A stretch of 37,673 bases of DNA from Sedimenticola sp. (GCA_027068795.1 JAMOMB010000029.1:1-37673); one strand, 5' to 3'; shown: positions 27,583-37,607, counted from the first letter of the stretch. Program-made: numbers and translations. The notes: generated from the sequence alone by a model not told the origin.

Positions 27583-27945
27583 CTATTGCATGTGGTTTCT
27601 TACGTCTTCACCAGGATCAGGCAATCCTGCAATGCGCCATACTTCGGCGCAGTTCCCAAACAATTTCTTGAATTCCTCACGCTCCAGGCCGCTGCCACGG
27701 CAGAGGTTGCGCATGGGCGGAATGGCGCCCAGTCGCATGTAGCGGTCGCGGAGAAAGCGGATCGCCTGCCAGTGTTTTTCCTGCAGTGCGCCGACGCCAT
27801 CGTGCATGGCGATGGCTGCGGCAATTTCCTCGGTCCAGTCTTGTGGATTTACGAGAAAGCCATGCTCATCGAATTGAAGTGAATCGAGCAAATTCCCGGC
27901 ATTGAATGACGGGCGTCCTTTTTCCAGTGGAATTGTTTGGTTCAT
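27583..27945 (-). CDS. DsrC/TusE-family protein lacking the C-terminal cysteines
   Basis: 120 aa; FDEHGFLVNPQDWTEEIAAAIAMHDGV.LQEKHWQAIRFLRDRYMRLGAIPPMRNL matches DsrC/TusE; C-terminus WRIAGLPDPGEDVRNHMQ instead of IAGLPKPTGCV. Confidence 0.85.
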   Translation of the reverse strand: MNQTIPLEKGRPSFNAGNLLDSLQFDEHGFLVNPQDWTEEIAAAIAMHDGVGALQEKHWQAIRFLRDRYMRLGAIPPMRNLCRGSGLEREEFKKLFGNCAEVWRIAGLPDPGEDVRNHMQ

Positions 27946-28074
27946 GGTGCGCCTGTTTGTGTTGAAAAACCCTATGCTGGGGGCAACGATAGTATGACCG
28001 CTCTGTCCATAGAAATATTATTTTGATCTATAGATATTACTAATCGTTATCAGCGACAAAAAATCCTTTTGTTT

Positions 28075-28839
28075 TCATGCGATTACCATCTGCGCGCCAA
28101 TCAGGAGCAGGGCAGTGGCGAGGATTTTTCGCACATAGCGCTCTGGTAGACGGGTGCCAAGCTTTGCGCCCAGCCATACGCCAGGGGCCGCCCCCAGCAC
28201 CAGACTGCCGAGGAGGGGGAAATCGACATTTCCCAGTTGCCAGTGCCCCAGGGCGGCAACGCCCACCAAGGGAACCGCATGCATCAGGTCGGTTCCCACA
28301 ACAGAAATTGCGGGGAGAAACGGGTATAGCACGATCAGCACGGCGGCGCCAATTGCACCCGAGCCTATGGAGCTCAGGGTCACCAGGAAGCCCAAGACTG
28401 CGCCCATGAGAACAGTCAGGTATCCGGTATGTCCAGGTTCGGTGGCAGGGGGCTTTTTTTTCCGGCCTTTTCGCAAGGGGAGCAACATGGCCGCGGCGGT
28501 TATGACCAGGGTGATGCCCACGATGTCGCGGATCAGCCATTGATAATCGATGTCGTGCTCATTCAGAGCGCCAAGCATCGCCACACAGGCAAGGGAGGCG
28601 GGAATGCTGCCCAGGGCGAGGCGGCCGACGATGCCCCAATTCACCGTTCCCCTCATGTGGTGCAGCCAGGCGCCGATGCTTTTGCTGAACAGGGCGTACA
28701 CCAGATCCGTGCCAATGGCGATGGCGGGGTTGATGCCGTAGTGAATCAGGAACGGCGTCATCAGGGCGCCTCCGCCCACCCCGCACAGACCGATTACGCC
28801 ACCTACGGCAAAACCGGCGAATATCAATGTCGGATCCAT
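28075..28839 (-). CDS. TauE/SafE-family sulfite/thiosulfate-type membrane permease
   Basis: FAGFAVGGVIGLCGVGGGALMTPFLIHYGINPAIAIGTDLVYALFSKSIGAWLHH; repeated TM architecture. Confidence 0.9.
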   Translation of the reverse strand: MDPTLIFAGFAVGGVIGLCGVGGGALMTPFLIHYGINPAIAIGTDLVYALFSKSIGAWLHHMRGTVNWGIVGRLALGSIPASLACVAMLGALNEHDIDYQWLIRDIVGITLVITAAAMLLPLRKGRKKKPPATEPGHTGYLTVLMGAVLGFLVTLSSIGSGAIGAAVLIVLYPFLPAISVVGTDLMHAVPLVGVAALGHWQLGNVDFPLLGSLVLGAAPGVWLGAKLGTRLPERYVRKILATALLLIGAQMVIA

Positions 28840-28883
28840 TCACCACCCTCTGCATCTGTTGCTGCATTGCCGGGGATTTGTGT

Positions 28884-30941
28884 TCACATGGATGCCCGGG
28901 AGCTACTGCCGGATTGTTGGTTGAGCATTTGCAAAATACGGCATCTGTTGCGGGCGGATTCCACCCATTCGTTGGTGTTTTGCAGCAGATTGGGAAAAAG
29001 GATTTCATCCGGATCACCGGCGAAATCGTCCAGCGCTTTTTCCAGCGTTGCAAAGCCGGTAGCCAGTTCGCCGTCTTCCGGGGGCAGGATGTTGGCCAGG
29101 TCGGCGGATAGTTGCGCTGGCGCCGCATTCTCGCCTCCCGCAGCCAGAAGCAGGGCGTGAGCTGTCAGCCGCAGCCGGTTGCGCAGGCATTCACTTGCTT
29201 CCGGATATTTTTGCTTGGCGGCAAAAGACTGGGCCAGCGTGGATTCATATGCAGCATTGAGGAGCAACTGGTCAGCCGGGTTCGCCTGGCTGCCGGCGCA
29301 TTCCCCCATGCCGGCGGCAGTGACGCGGAACAGGGTATGGTCGCCCTGGTCGCGGGAGAGAAAAGGAATTTCGCTCTTGCGTACTGTGGTCAGGTTTTCC
29401 AGCAGGGTATGGAAGTAGCTGCCGCCCTTGCGTCTGCTCCAGGCGGTAAAGCTTTCACCCTGGTCGCGGCGAGCCAGCCAGGCTTCCCGGATCTGTCGTA
29501 CCGCGGCGGGTGTGCGTACAGCGGGAATATCTGGCCCGGCAATACCCAATTCTTCTCCGCCTCCCAGCCGCAAGGCGTAGGAAGGCACCATCTGGCCGTG
29601 ATGACGCCGCGCCTTGCCGATCAGGCCGATATCCGATACTTCTGCGCCGGCGCAGCCGTTGTGGCAGCCGTTGACGCCCAGCTGCAGGCCGGTCGCAATG
29701 CCGTTCAATGATCTGGCCATGCGCCGGGATGTGGTGATGCCGAGGGGGCAGGTCTCGGTGCCAGGGCAGTTCACCACATTGTCGCCACTGCCGGGCAGGC
29801 CCAGACCCAGTGCGGTCAGCTGTTCCAGGCAGGTTTCACGGCGCGCCTCGGGGACGCCGAGCAAGACCAGGTTCTGCGCCTGGGTGGTGCGCAGCCGGGC
29901 GGCGTAGCCGTCGTCCAGAAGCTGGGCGAGGCCCAGGAGCTGTTCGGCGTCCAAAGCGCCGCCGGGCAGGTTTACCGGCACCACAAGACCTTCATCATGC
30001 CAGGCCATGGAGGCTGGAAGCGTCAGGCATGCGGGGTTTTGCCCGTTCCAGTCCACGCCGGTTTCCTGTCCGCCATGCCATTTCCCTTTGGGGGCATGAG
30101 CGGTGTCGAAGGCGGAGCGGGTGCGTTCAAATTCGGTGTGAAATTTCTGCCGCAGTTCTTCTGTTCCGAAACGTTCCACAAGGAATTTCAGACGCGAGCG
30201 GGTTCTTCTGGTCCGGTCGGAATATTTATCATGCAGCACCACCACGGCTTCTATCGCCGGCAGCAGGTCGTGTTCTTCGATAAATTCCTCCAGGACAATG
30301 GCCAGACGGGGCTTGGCGCCAAGTCCGCCACCCGCCAGCACCTTGAATCCAGGGCGGTCATGGGCATTCCGGGCGGGAATAAACGCCAGATCGTGGGTGT
30401 TGCCCCGGGCGCAGTCCCTGGCGCAGCCGGAAAAGGCGATTTTTAGCTTTCTCGGCAGAGATTGGGTAAGGGGGTGGTGGAGGAAATAGCGGGAAACCGC
30501 TGCGGCGAAAGGCGTCACATCCACAAGTTCGTGGGGGCATGCGCCTGCCAGGGCGCAGGTGGTTACGTTGCGGATGGTGTTGCCGCCGGCTTCGCGGGTA
30601 GTGACGCCATGCTGGGCCAGCAGACGCAGCAGGGCGGGGGTGTCGTCCAGGGCGATATGGTAGAGCTGGATGTCCTGGCGGGTGGTGACATGCGCCTCGC
30701 CCGCCTGGGTATGGGTTTGCACTGCCTTCGCCAGCCCCCGCAGCTGGGTGGCATTCAGGTTTCCGCCGGGGAGCTTGGTGCGCAGCATGTACCAACCTTC
30801 CTGGCGCTGGGCATAGATTCCCCGGAGCAGGCGTTCGCCGACAAAGCTATGGGGATCCAGGCGGCCTTCCTGAAAGTCCGCCAACAGGGCTTCGTAGTGG
30901 TTGATGTCGGAATGGTCGATCAGGGGGGTAATCTGGGTCAT
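28884..30941 (-). CDS. Siroheme [4Fe-4S] sulfite/nitrite reductase with C-terminal extension
   Basis: GVTTREAGGNTIRNVTTCALAGACPHELVDVTPFA; cluster ligands CPGTETC and GCHNGCAGAEV; about 120-aa helical C-terminal tail. Confidence 0.9.
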   Translation of the reverse strand: MTQITPLIDHSDINHYEALLADFQEGRLDPHSFVGERLLRGIYAQRQEGWYMLRTKLPGGNLNATQLRGLAKAVQTHTQAGEAHVTTRQDIQLYHIALDDTPALLRLLAQHGVTTREAGGNTIRNVTTCALAGACPHELVDVTPFAAAVSRYFLHHPLTQSLPRKLKIAFSGCARDCARGNTHDLAFIPARNAHDRPGFKVLAGGGLGAKPRLAIVLEEFIEEHDLLPAIEAVVVLHDKYSDRTRRTRSRLKFLVERFGTEELRQKFHTEFERTRSAFDTAHAPKGKWHGGQETGVDWNGQNPACLTLPASMAWHDEGLVVPVNLPGGALDAEQLLGLAQLLDDGYAARLRTTQAQNLVLLGVPEARRETCLEQLTALGLGLPGSGDNVVNCPGTETCPLGITTSRRMARSLNGIATGLQLGVNGCHNGCAGAEVSDIGLIGKARRHHGQMVPSYALRLGGGEELGIAGPDIPAVRTPAAVRQIREAWLARRDQGESFTAWSRRKGGSYFHTLLENLTTVRKSEIPFLSRDQGDHTLFRVTAAGMGECAGSQANPADQLLLNAAYESTLAQSFAAKQKYPEASECLRNRLRLTAHALLLAAGGENAAPAQLSADLANILPPEDGELATGFATLEKALDDFAGDPDEILFPNLLQNTNEWVESARNRCRILQMLNQQSGSSSRASM

Positions 30942-30950
30942 AGTGATTTC

Positions 30951-31292
30951 CTAAATGTAATCCAGTTCCGGGAAACGCTCCGCCAGGTCGAGGGCCGTTT
31001 CGTTTGGGGAAGTCTTGGCTTGCAGCACTTCCCGCTTGAAGCGCAGGAAGGAGTCGTAGATCCGTTCATTGCCATCTTTGTCCCGGACGAGAAAGAAGGG
31101 TGCCCGCTCCATTTGATGCCGGGCAGCAAGGCGCATGCCTTCGCCATCGGGATGGTTCGGATCTGCGGTTATGATATGGTCGATATGTTGCAGCAAGCCG
31201 TCATGCCGCAGGCGTTCGTGCACTTCCCTGCACTTTCGGCAGGGTTCGCCGTTGGCCAGGCGCTTTTTCACCATGATGATGCGGGCAGTCAT
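30951..31292 (-). CDS. Glutaredoxin/thioredoxin-like small protein
   Basis: [29 protein letters not shown]...[12 protein letters not shown]; CxxC; start overlaps the cysH stop. Confidence 0.75.
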   Translation of the reverse strand: MTARIIMVKKRLANGEPCRKCREVHERLRHDGLLQHIDHIITADPNHPDGEGMRLAARHQMERAPFFLVRDKDGNERIYDSFLRFKREVLQAKTSPNETALDLAERFPELDYI

Positions 31293-32038
31293 GCGACCTC
31301 CGCGGGTTTGGGGCGGCTGGTTTCCGGGGCGGACACATGCAGCCCGCATTCTTTCATGGCCTCTTCCTCCCACCACCAGCGTCCTGCGCGCTCGTGTTGG
31401 TTGGGCAGCGTGGTGCGTGTGCAAGGTTCGCAGCCAATGCTGATGTAGCCGTTGCGGTGCAATTCGTTGAAAGGCACATTGTTGTCGTGGATGTATTCCC
31501 ACACCTGGGCGGAAGACCAGTTGGCCAAGGGGTTGAATTTCACCAGGCTGTGCTCCGGCGTGGAAAAGGCAGCATCTTCCTGGACTAGCGGCACCGAGGC
31601 GCGGACAGGTGTCTGGTCGTGGCGCAGCCCGGTGATCCAGGCGTCTACGGTGGCCAGCTTGCGCCGCAGGGGGGCTACTTTGCGGATTGCGCAGCATTCC
31701 TTGTGCCCGTCCTCATAGAAGCTGAACAGCCCCTTGTTGCGCACCAGTTGTTCCAGTTCCTGGTTGTCCGGGCTGAGCAGCTCGAGCCGGATGCCGTAAT
31801 GGTTCCGCACTTCTTCAAGAAAGCGGTAGGTTTCCGGGTGCAGGCGCCCGGTATCCAGGGAGAATACCTGTACATCCTTGCGAATGCGCAGAGCCATATC
31901 GACCAGCACCACATCCTCGGCGCCGCTGAAAGAGATGGCGCTGTTGGGGAAGTGTTCCAGCGCAACCCGGAGAATTTCAATGGGATCGCTTTGTTCCTGG
32001 CGAGTTGCCAGCTGTTCAATGTTCAGTTTCGTGCTCAT
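31289..32038 (-). CDS. cysH: Fe-S type APS/PAPS reductase
   Basis: [36 protein letters not shown] + GCEPCT cluster cysteines, C-terminal KECGLH catalytic motif. Start at MSTKLNIEQ. Confidence 0.93.
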   Translation of the reverse strand: MSTKLNIEQLATRQEQSDPIEILRVALEHFPNSAISFSGAEDVVLVDMALRIRKDVQVFSLDTGRLHPETYRFLEEVRNHYGIRLELLSPDNQELEQLVRNKGLFSFYEDGHKECCAIRKVAPLRRKLATVDAWITGLRHDQTPVRASVPLVQEDAAFSTPEHSLVKFNPLANWSSAQVWEYIHDNNVPFNELHRNGYISIGCEPCTRTTLPNQHERAGRWWWEEEAMKECGLHVSAPETSRPKPAEVA

Positions 32039-32277
32039 GGATGACCTCTGCCCGCAGGCGCATGAATAGGGATATACCGGCGGCAAGAAAAGTTAGGCAT
32101 GCCGCGGTGTTGTGAGCAGACAGTAGCAAGAGATAGGCGATGACAAAAAATACTTTATAGGCATATAATTATTCTCATGGGTTATATCCTGTGCGCCGTA
32201 ATGGCGCGGCAGGAACCTCAGCAACGGACTCCATGAGGTATCATGTTTTTTACTGGACATATGGCCGGGCCAATAAG

Positions 32278-33249
32278 ATGAAACTCCAGCAACTCCGCTA
32301 TATCCTGGAAGTCGAGCGCCGCGGCCTGAATGTGTCCGCCGCCGCCGAGGCCTTGTTTACTTCTCAGCCAGGGGTGAGTCGCCGTATCCGTGAGTTGGAG
32401 GAGGAGCTGGGGGTCAGGATCTTTGAGCGCGCCGGCAGGCAGTTGACCCGGGTGACACCCGCCGGGCGCACCATTTTGGATCTTGCGGCCAAGGTTATGG
32501 GCGAAGTGGCCAATATCGAACGCATCGGCAGGGAGTATGGTGATCCGGGACACGGTGTTCTTTCCGTGGCCACGACGCATACCCAGGCCCGCTACCGGCT
32601 ACCGCCGGTGATCAGAAAATTTATTGGCCGCTATCCGGGCGTACGCCTCAATATCCAGCAGGGCACGCCCCTGCAGATTGCCCAGATGACCGTGGGCGGC
32701 GACGTGGATTGCTGCATCGCCACAGAGGCCATGGAGCTGTTTGACGAGCTGGTGATGCTTCCCTGCTACCGCTGGGATCGCTGTATTCTTACGCCTTGCG
32801 ACCATCCTTTGCGGGAGGAGAAGACGCTCACCCTGGAAGCGCTGGCGGAATATCCCATCATTACCTATGTGTTCGGCTTTACGGGGCGCTCCACCCTGGA
32901 CAAGGCTTTTCAGGAGGCAGGTATCACGCCCAATGTCGTGCTCACCGCTGCGGACGCCGACGTGATCAAGACCTATGTCCGCCTGGGGCTCGGCGTGGGC
33001 ATTGTGGCCAAAATGGCCTATGACCGGAGGGTCGATACCGATCTTTGCGCCCTGGATGCCGGTCATTTGTTCCAGAGTAGTGTTACCAGGTTCGGGTTGC
33101 GCCGCAACTCCATTCTTCCAGGCTATCTATATGATTTTATAGAGCTGTTCGCCCCTCATCTGAAGCGGGAGCTGGTGGAAAAAGCCTTGTCCGCCAGCAA
33201 TGCGAAAGAGGTCAGTCGTTTGTTCGAAGATGTTCCCCTCTATTCTTGA
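32278..33249 (+). CDS. cysB: LysR-family regulator, CysB-like
   Basis: MKLQQLRYILEVERRGLNVSAAAEALFTSQPGVSRRIRELEEELGVRIFER; ATTHTQARYRLPPVI; divergent from the cysH operon. Confidence 0.92.
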   Translation: MKLQQLRYILEVERRGLNVSAAAEALFTSQPGVSRRIRELEEELGVRIFERAGRQLTRVTPAGRTILDLAAKVMGEVANIERIGREYGDPGHGVLSVATTHTQARYRLPPVIRKFIGRYPGVRLNIQQGTPLQIAQMTVGGDVDCCIATEAMELFDELVMLPCYRWDRCILTPCDHPLREEKTLTLEALAEYPIITYVFGFTGRSTLDKAFQEAGITPNVVLTAADADVIKTYVRLGLGVGIVAKMAYDRRVDTDLCALDAGHLFQSSVTRFGLRRNSILPGYLYDFIELFAPHLKRELVEKALSASNAKEVSRLFEDVPLYS

Positions 33250-33395
33250 AGGGGTGTGATAGGCCCCTCTCCTCCCGGGTGACGGTAAAACGGCAAATTT
33301 CCCGTCTGGAAGTAAAAAACAACAGCTTTTACCCCCTTTTGTATTCATCTCTGATCCGCTAAGGTAAGTACTCCTCGTCCCTTGCAGGAGACTGT

Positions 33396-36300
33396 GTGCT
33401 TTCCGGATATCTCGATAATCTGAAAATACGGCATAAGTTGCTGCTGTTGCTGATTTTCCCGTTTGGCATTCTGATGCTTTTCACCGGCTATGAAGTGACG
33501 CAGAAATGGCATCAATGGGGCGAGGCGAAACAGATGCAGGAGCTGTACGAGGCTGCACTGGATTTTTCCGACGTGATCCATGCCTTACAAAGGGAGCGCG
33601 GGCTTTCCGCCGGTTTTTTGGGTAGTGAGGGAGACAAGTTTCGCGAAGAGCTGGAGCGGCAACGGCTGGAAACCGACCGGCTTATCCGGGATGCAAGGTT
33701 TTTCGATACGCAAGCGCCTTTTTTTGCCGGAAAATTTGCCCGCATCGGGAGCAATGTCACCAGTTTTCTCGATACGCTGGAGTATCTGCAGGTGTTGCGG
33801 GGGCATGTGGACAATGGCAGGGCGGAAGGCATCTTCGAGCATTACTCCACCATCATTGCCAGCGCCATCAACTTGATCGAAAATGTGGGGGTGATTACGG
33901 AAGATGCCATTCTGGCCAGGAACGACCAGATCTACGGCATCCTTCTGCGGCTACAGGAGTTTGCAAGCCGGGAACGGGGGCTGGTCAATGCGCTGCTTTC
34001 CTCCGGAAAGATCGAGCATGCGCTGATTTCCCAGGTGATCTTCATCCAGGCGGAACAGGATTCCCTGCGCAAGCGCTTCAGACATGTTACGGCCGCAACC
34101 AACCTGGCGGTGCAAATGGAGAGTCTGCAATCGGATCCGGTCAATGTCCATATGCGGCACATGCGCGAGGCCTTGTCCTCCAAAATGAAGAAGCTGGACA
34201 CCCTGGATCAGATGGCTTCTGTTCTTGGCTATGGCGGCCTGGTTCATCAGTTCAAAGATTATGTCATCCGCGGAAAGGAAAGCTGCAAGGCCGGTTTTCT
34301 GCAACACTATGCCAAGGTGCAGGCGTATCTGGATTATTTCCTCACCATACCCAATCTGACGGAAAGCGAGCTGGCGAATATTGAGGTAATCAGGGCCACG
34401 TTCGAGAAATACCATTCCTTTCTTCCCGTAATCGAGCGGATGCATGAGGAAGGCGCGGCCGTCAGCGAAATTGATCGCGCCGTCAGAATTGATGACGCTT
34501 CTGCGGTTGCCGCTATCGGAAGCTTGCGCACCGGCGTGCCGGCAATCGATGCCGATGACTGGTTTCGCTCCGCTACGGAAGCCATCAATCTGCTGAAGTC
34601 CGCCAGCGATGCCGTCAGGCAGCAGAGCCTGCTGTACATCGAGGAAAAAACCGGCAAAACGCTTTTTGCCCTCATCAGTTATGCCCTGCTTGCGGCGGTG
34701 GTTGCACTGTTGTCGTTCTATCTTGGCGTTACCATCACCCGGCGTCTGACGGTCGGCACCATGGAAATCTCCCGGGCGCTGCAGCGCCTGGAGGATGGGG
34801 GGGATTTCAGCAGCCCCATCCAGGTATATGGCGATGATGAAATTGCAGCCATGGGACGTTCATTCAACAGCTTGATAGAGGAACGGCGTGCAGCGGAGCG
34901 GAAGCTGCATCTTGTATTCCGGGTTTTCGACAGTACAGCGGATGGTATTGTGGTCACTGATCCGGAGCAGAGAATCATTCTGGTGAACCGGGCGACCACC
35001 AAGATTACCGGGTTTTCCGAAGAGGAGCTGGTGGGAAAGACGCCGCGGGTGCTCAGCTCCGGCCGCCATGACCAGGCGTTTTACCAGGCCATGTGGAAGA
35101 CGCTTTCGGAAAAAGGATCCTGGCAGGGCGATATCTGGAACCGGCGCAAGAATGGAGAGGTCTACCCCCAATGGCAGAATATCAGTGAAGTACGGGATGA
35201 GCAGGGTCGCCTGCTCAACTACATTTCCGTATTCTCCGATATCAGCGCCATTATGCAGTCCCAGGCGCAGCTGGAACATCTGGCCCATCATGATCCGTTG
35301 ACCGGATTGCCGAATCGTTTGCTGCTGGATCAGCATCTTTCCCAGGGACTGGAGCGGGCGTATCGCCAACGTCAGCTGATGGCGGTGCTGTTCCTCGACC
35401 TGGATCGCTTCAAGAATGTGAATGATTCCCTGGGGCATTTGGCGGGAGATGCGCTCCTGAAGCAGGTTTCCCAGCGTCTGAAGCAATTGATCCGGGCGGA
35501 GGATTTGATCGCCCGCCTGGGAGGAGATGAGTTTGCCATTGTTCTGGAATCTCCCGCAGATACGCTGAGTGTTGGAATGGTGGCGCAAAAATGCATCGAT
35601 GCATTTGCCGAGCCGTTCATGATCAACAACAATGTGGTGTATATCGGCGCCAGTATCGGTATCAGTATTTTCCCGGATGATGGCTCGGATCCAGCTGATC
35701 TGATCAAGTACGCCGATACCGCCATGTATCATGTCAAGGAATGCGGGCGAAATGCATTTCAGTTCTATAACCGGCAGATGACCGAGCAAGCGGTTCATCG
35801 CCTGACGGTAGAGAACGAGTTGCGCGATGCCATTAACAATGAGGATTTCACCCTCTATTACCAGCCGCAGATTGCTCTTGACACTGGCCGGATTGTTGGT
35901 GCGGAGGCGTTGATCCGCTGGCAAAAAACAACGGGTGAATTCGTGGCTCCGGATACCTTCGTGCCTATTGCGGAAGAATCCGGTCTGATTGAGCATATTG
36001 ACCGGTGGGTGTTGCAGAAAGCTTGTTCGGATGCGGTGCTGTGGCGGAAAGAAGGGGCTTTTGTGGGTTTTGTCGCCGTCAATATATCCGGTTTTTCCAT
36101 CGAGCATGGTCTGTTGATCGAAATGGTGGAGAAAGCCTTGCGCCAAAGCCGCATGGCTCCTGATCGCCTGGAACTTGAAATTACGGAAGGCTATTTGATG
36201 GAGCACAAGGATGCAGCGGTAAAAACCATTGATGAGCTGCGCAAGCTTGGGGTGATGTTTTCCATCGACGACTTCGGAACCGGTTATTCTTCGTTGAGTT

Positions 36301-36563
36301 ATCTGAAAACGCTCCCGGTCAACAAGTTGAAGATCGACCGCTCTTTCATCCGGGATATTCAGCAAAATGAATATGACAAGGCCATCGCCATGTCGGTGAT
36401 TGCCCTGGGGCACAGCATGCAGATGGAAGTTATTGCGGAAGGGGTGGAGATTGAGGAGCAGGCTGAAATTCTTCGCGCATTGGGTTGCGATTCTGCCCAA
36501 GGTTATTTCTACAGCAAGCCGGTGCCGGCGGATGTTTTTGTGGAGTTGCTGAAAAAACAATAG
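33396..36563 (+). CDS. NIT-HAMP-PAS-GGDEF-EAL cyclic-di-GMP protein
   Basis: 1055 aa; ALQRERGLSAGFLGSEGDKF (NIT-like), HAMP region after TM, PAS (VFDSTADGIVVTDPEQRIILVNRA), ARLGGDEFAIVLE, GAEALIRWQ, ELEITEGYLM, DDFGTGYSSLSYLK. GTG start. Confidence 0.92.
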   Translation: MLSGYLDNLKIRHKLLLLLIFPFGILMLFTGYEVTQKWHQWGEAKQMQELYEAALDFSDVIHALQRERGLSAGFLGSEGDKFREELERQRLETDRLIRDARFFDTQAPFFAGKFARIGSNVTSFLDTLEYLQVLRGHVDNGRAEGIFEHYSTIIASAINLIENVGVITEDAILARNDQIYGILLRLQEFASRERGLVNALLSSGKIEHALISQVIFIQAEQDSLRKRFRHVTAATNLAVQMESLQSDPVNVHMRHMREALSSKMKKLDTLDQMASVLGYGGLVHQFKDYVIRGKESCKAGFLQHYAKVQAYLDYFLTIPNLTESELANIEVIRATFEKYHSFLPVIERMHEEGAAVSEIDRAVRIDDASAVAAIGSLRTGVPAIDADDWFRSATEAINLLKSASDAVRQQSLLYIEEKTGKTLFALISYALLAAVVALLSFYLGVTITRRLTVGTMEISRALQRLEDGGDFSSPIQVYGDDEIAAMGRSFNSLIEERRAAERKLHLVFRVFDSTADGIVVTDPEQRIILVNRATTKITGFSEEELVGKTPRVLSSGRHDQAFYQAMWKTLSEKGSWQGDIWNRRKNGEVYPQWQNISEVRDEQGRLLNYISVFSDISAIMQSQAQLEHLAHHDPLTGLPNRLLLDQHLSQGLERAYRQRQLMAVLFLDLDRFKNVNDSLGHLAGDALLKQVSQRLKQLIRAEDLIARLGGDEFAIVLESPADTLSVGMVAQKCIDAFAEPFMINNNVVYIGASIGISIFPDDGSDPADLIKYADTAMYHVKECGRNAFQFYNRQMTEQAVHRLTVENELRDAINNEDFTLYYQPQIALDTGRIVGAEALIRWQKTTGEFVAPDTFVPIAEESGLIEHIDRWVLQKACSDAVLWRKEGAFVGFVAVNISGFSIEHGLLIEMVEKALRQSRMAPDRLELEITEGYLMEHKDAAVKTIDELRKLGVMFSIDDFGTGYSSLSYLKTLPVNKLKIDRSFIRDIQQNEYDKAIAMSVIALGHSMQMEVIAEGVEIEEQAEILRALGCDSAQGYFYSKPVPADVFVELLKKQ

Positions 36564-36867
36564 GATTTCGGCCGCTGCAAAAGCTGGAAGCGCCGGGCTG
36601 GCCGTTCCCATAAGTCCAGCAAATTGCTGGACAAATGTCTTCTGTTCATGGTATTAATTTGCATACATATCGGAGTTGGGGTATGTGTCATCGCAGTCGA
36701 GTCAGGGAAACCGCGGCGAAGAGACGGGCTGTTCCCATCTAAAATGCATCTTGTTGGTAGGGTCGTTACCCCAAGCTGGGGCGGGAGTCGCCTCAGAACG
36801 TAGCGTATTTTTCTGCCGGGTTAAAAACAATAACTTTACGGGGCGGGCATTGCGCCTGATTGTTATG

Positions 36868-37551
36868 ATGGACTCATCCAGTACGCGAAAGTTCAATGGT
36901 TTTCCTAGAAAGGCAGTCCTTTTTGCTGCCGCGGTTGCCGGCTTGTCGGCATCAATGGTCACGCAAGCGGGTATTGTGGGTAGCGCGCACGATTTCAGCG
37001 TGTTTGGCTGGTCAAACGGGGAGATCTGCACGGTCTGCCATACGCCGCACAACTCGCTAGCTACCGAAGCTGCGCCACTCTGGGGACATGAGCTTTCTAC
37101 CGCAAGCTACCAGGTTTATCAAAGCGTGTATTCCGCTCCCAGGGATACGATTTACGCCCAGGGCGTGATTCATCCTCCTGGCCCTGAATCAATCGTGTGC
37201 CTGTCATGTCACGATGGCACTATTGCGCTGGATTCGTTTGGCGGCAATGTTGGAAGTTCATACATTTCCGGAACCAAGCTGATTGGCACCGATTTGAGAG
37301 ACGACCATCCCATTGGCGTGGAGTGGAGTCACCAGGTGGTATGGGAAAATACCACGGCAAATTGCACGAAATGCCATATTGAGATTCCAATGCCTTTTGA
37401 CAAAATGCCACTGCCGTTTTTCAAGAGCACCGGCGCGGCGCGCATAGAGTGTTCTACCTGCCATGATCCTCATAACGGTGATTCCAACGAAATGCTGTTG
37501 AGGAAAACCAATGCAGGCTCCAGTTTATGCCTGCATTGTCATGATCAGTAA
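36868..37551 (+). CDS. Multiheme (five CxxCH) cytochrome c, doubled-CXXCH type
   Basis: CTVCH, CLSCH, CTKCH, CSTCH, CLHCH; signal-like N-terminus VLFAAAVAGLSASMVTQAG. Start uncertain (ATG 36865 or 36868). Confidence 0.88.
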   Translation: MDSSSTRKFNGFPRKAVLFAAAVAGLSASMVTQAGIVGSAHDFSVFGWSNGEICTVCHTPHNSLATEAAPLWGHELSTASYQVYQSVYSAPRDTIYAQGVIHPPGPESIVCLSCHDGTIALDSFGGNVGSSYISGTKLIGTDLRDDHPIGVEWSHQVVWENTTANCTKCHIEIPMPFDKMPLPFFKSTGAARIECSTCHDPHNGDSNEMLLRKTNAGSSLCLHCHDQ

Positions 37552-37585
37552 ATATGGTTGGCCCCCGTTCCCCATTTCGTTCGGC

Positions 37586-37607
37586 CTTGCCGGGTTATTA
37601 ACCTGGC
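37586..37607. terminator. Possible terminator hairpin after the cytochrome gene
   Basis: gccgggtta/ttaacctggc inverted repeat with one G-T pair; no strong T tract. Confidence 0.35.

Noticed and set aside
30462-31448. 328-aa plus-strand ORF across the cysI-like, glutaredoxin-like and cysH genes
   Set aside because: Spans three well-supported minus-strand genes; no domain signal.
30951-31697. Full 248-aa version of the glutaredoxin-like ORF
   Set aside because: The N-terminal 135 aa lie out of frame over cysH and look non-coding; the internal ATG at 31292 overlapping the cysH stop is the better start.
34860-36611. 583-aa minus-strand ORF opposite the GGDEF-EAL gene
   Set aside because: Mirror ORF of the PAS-GGDEF-EAL region whose + strand motifs are intact; no protein family visible in the antisense frame.
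36690-36790. Cyclic-di-GMP-I (GEMM) riboswitch
   Set aside because: Only partial resemblance; the conserved ACGCAAAGC core was not found, so kept only as an unnamed leader candidate.
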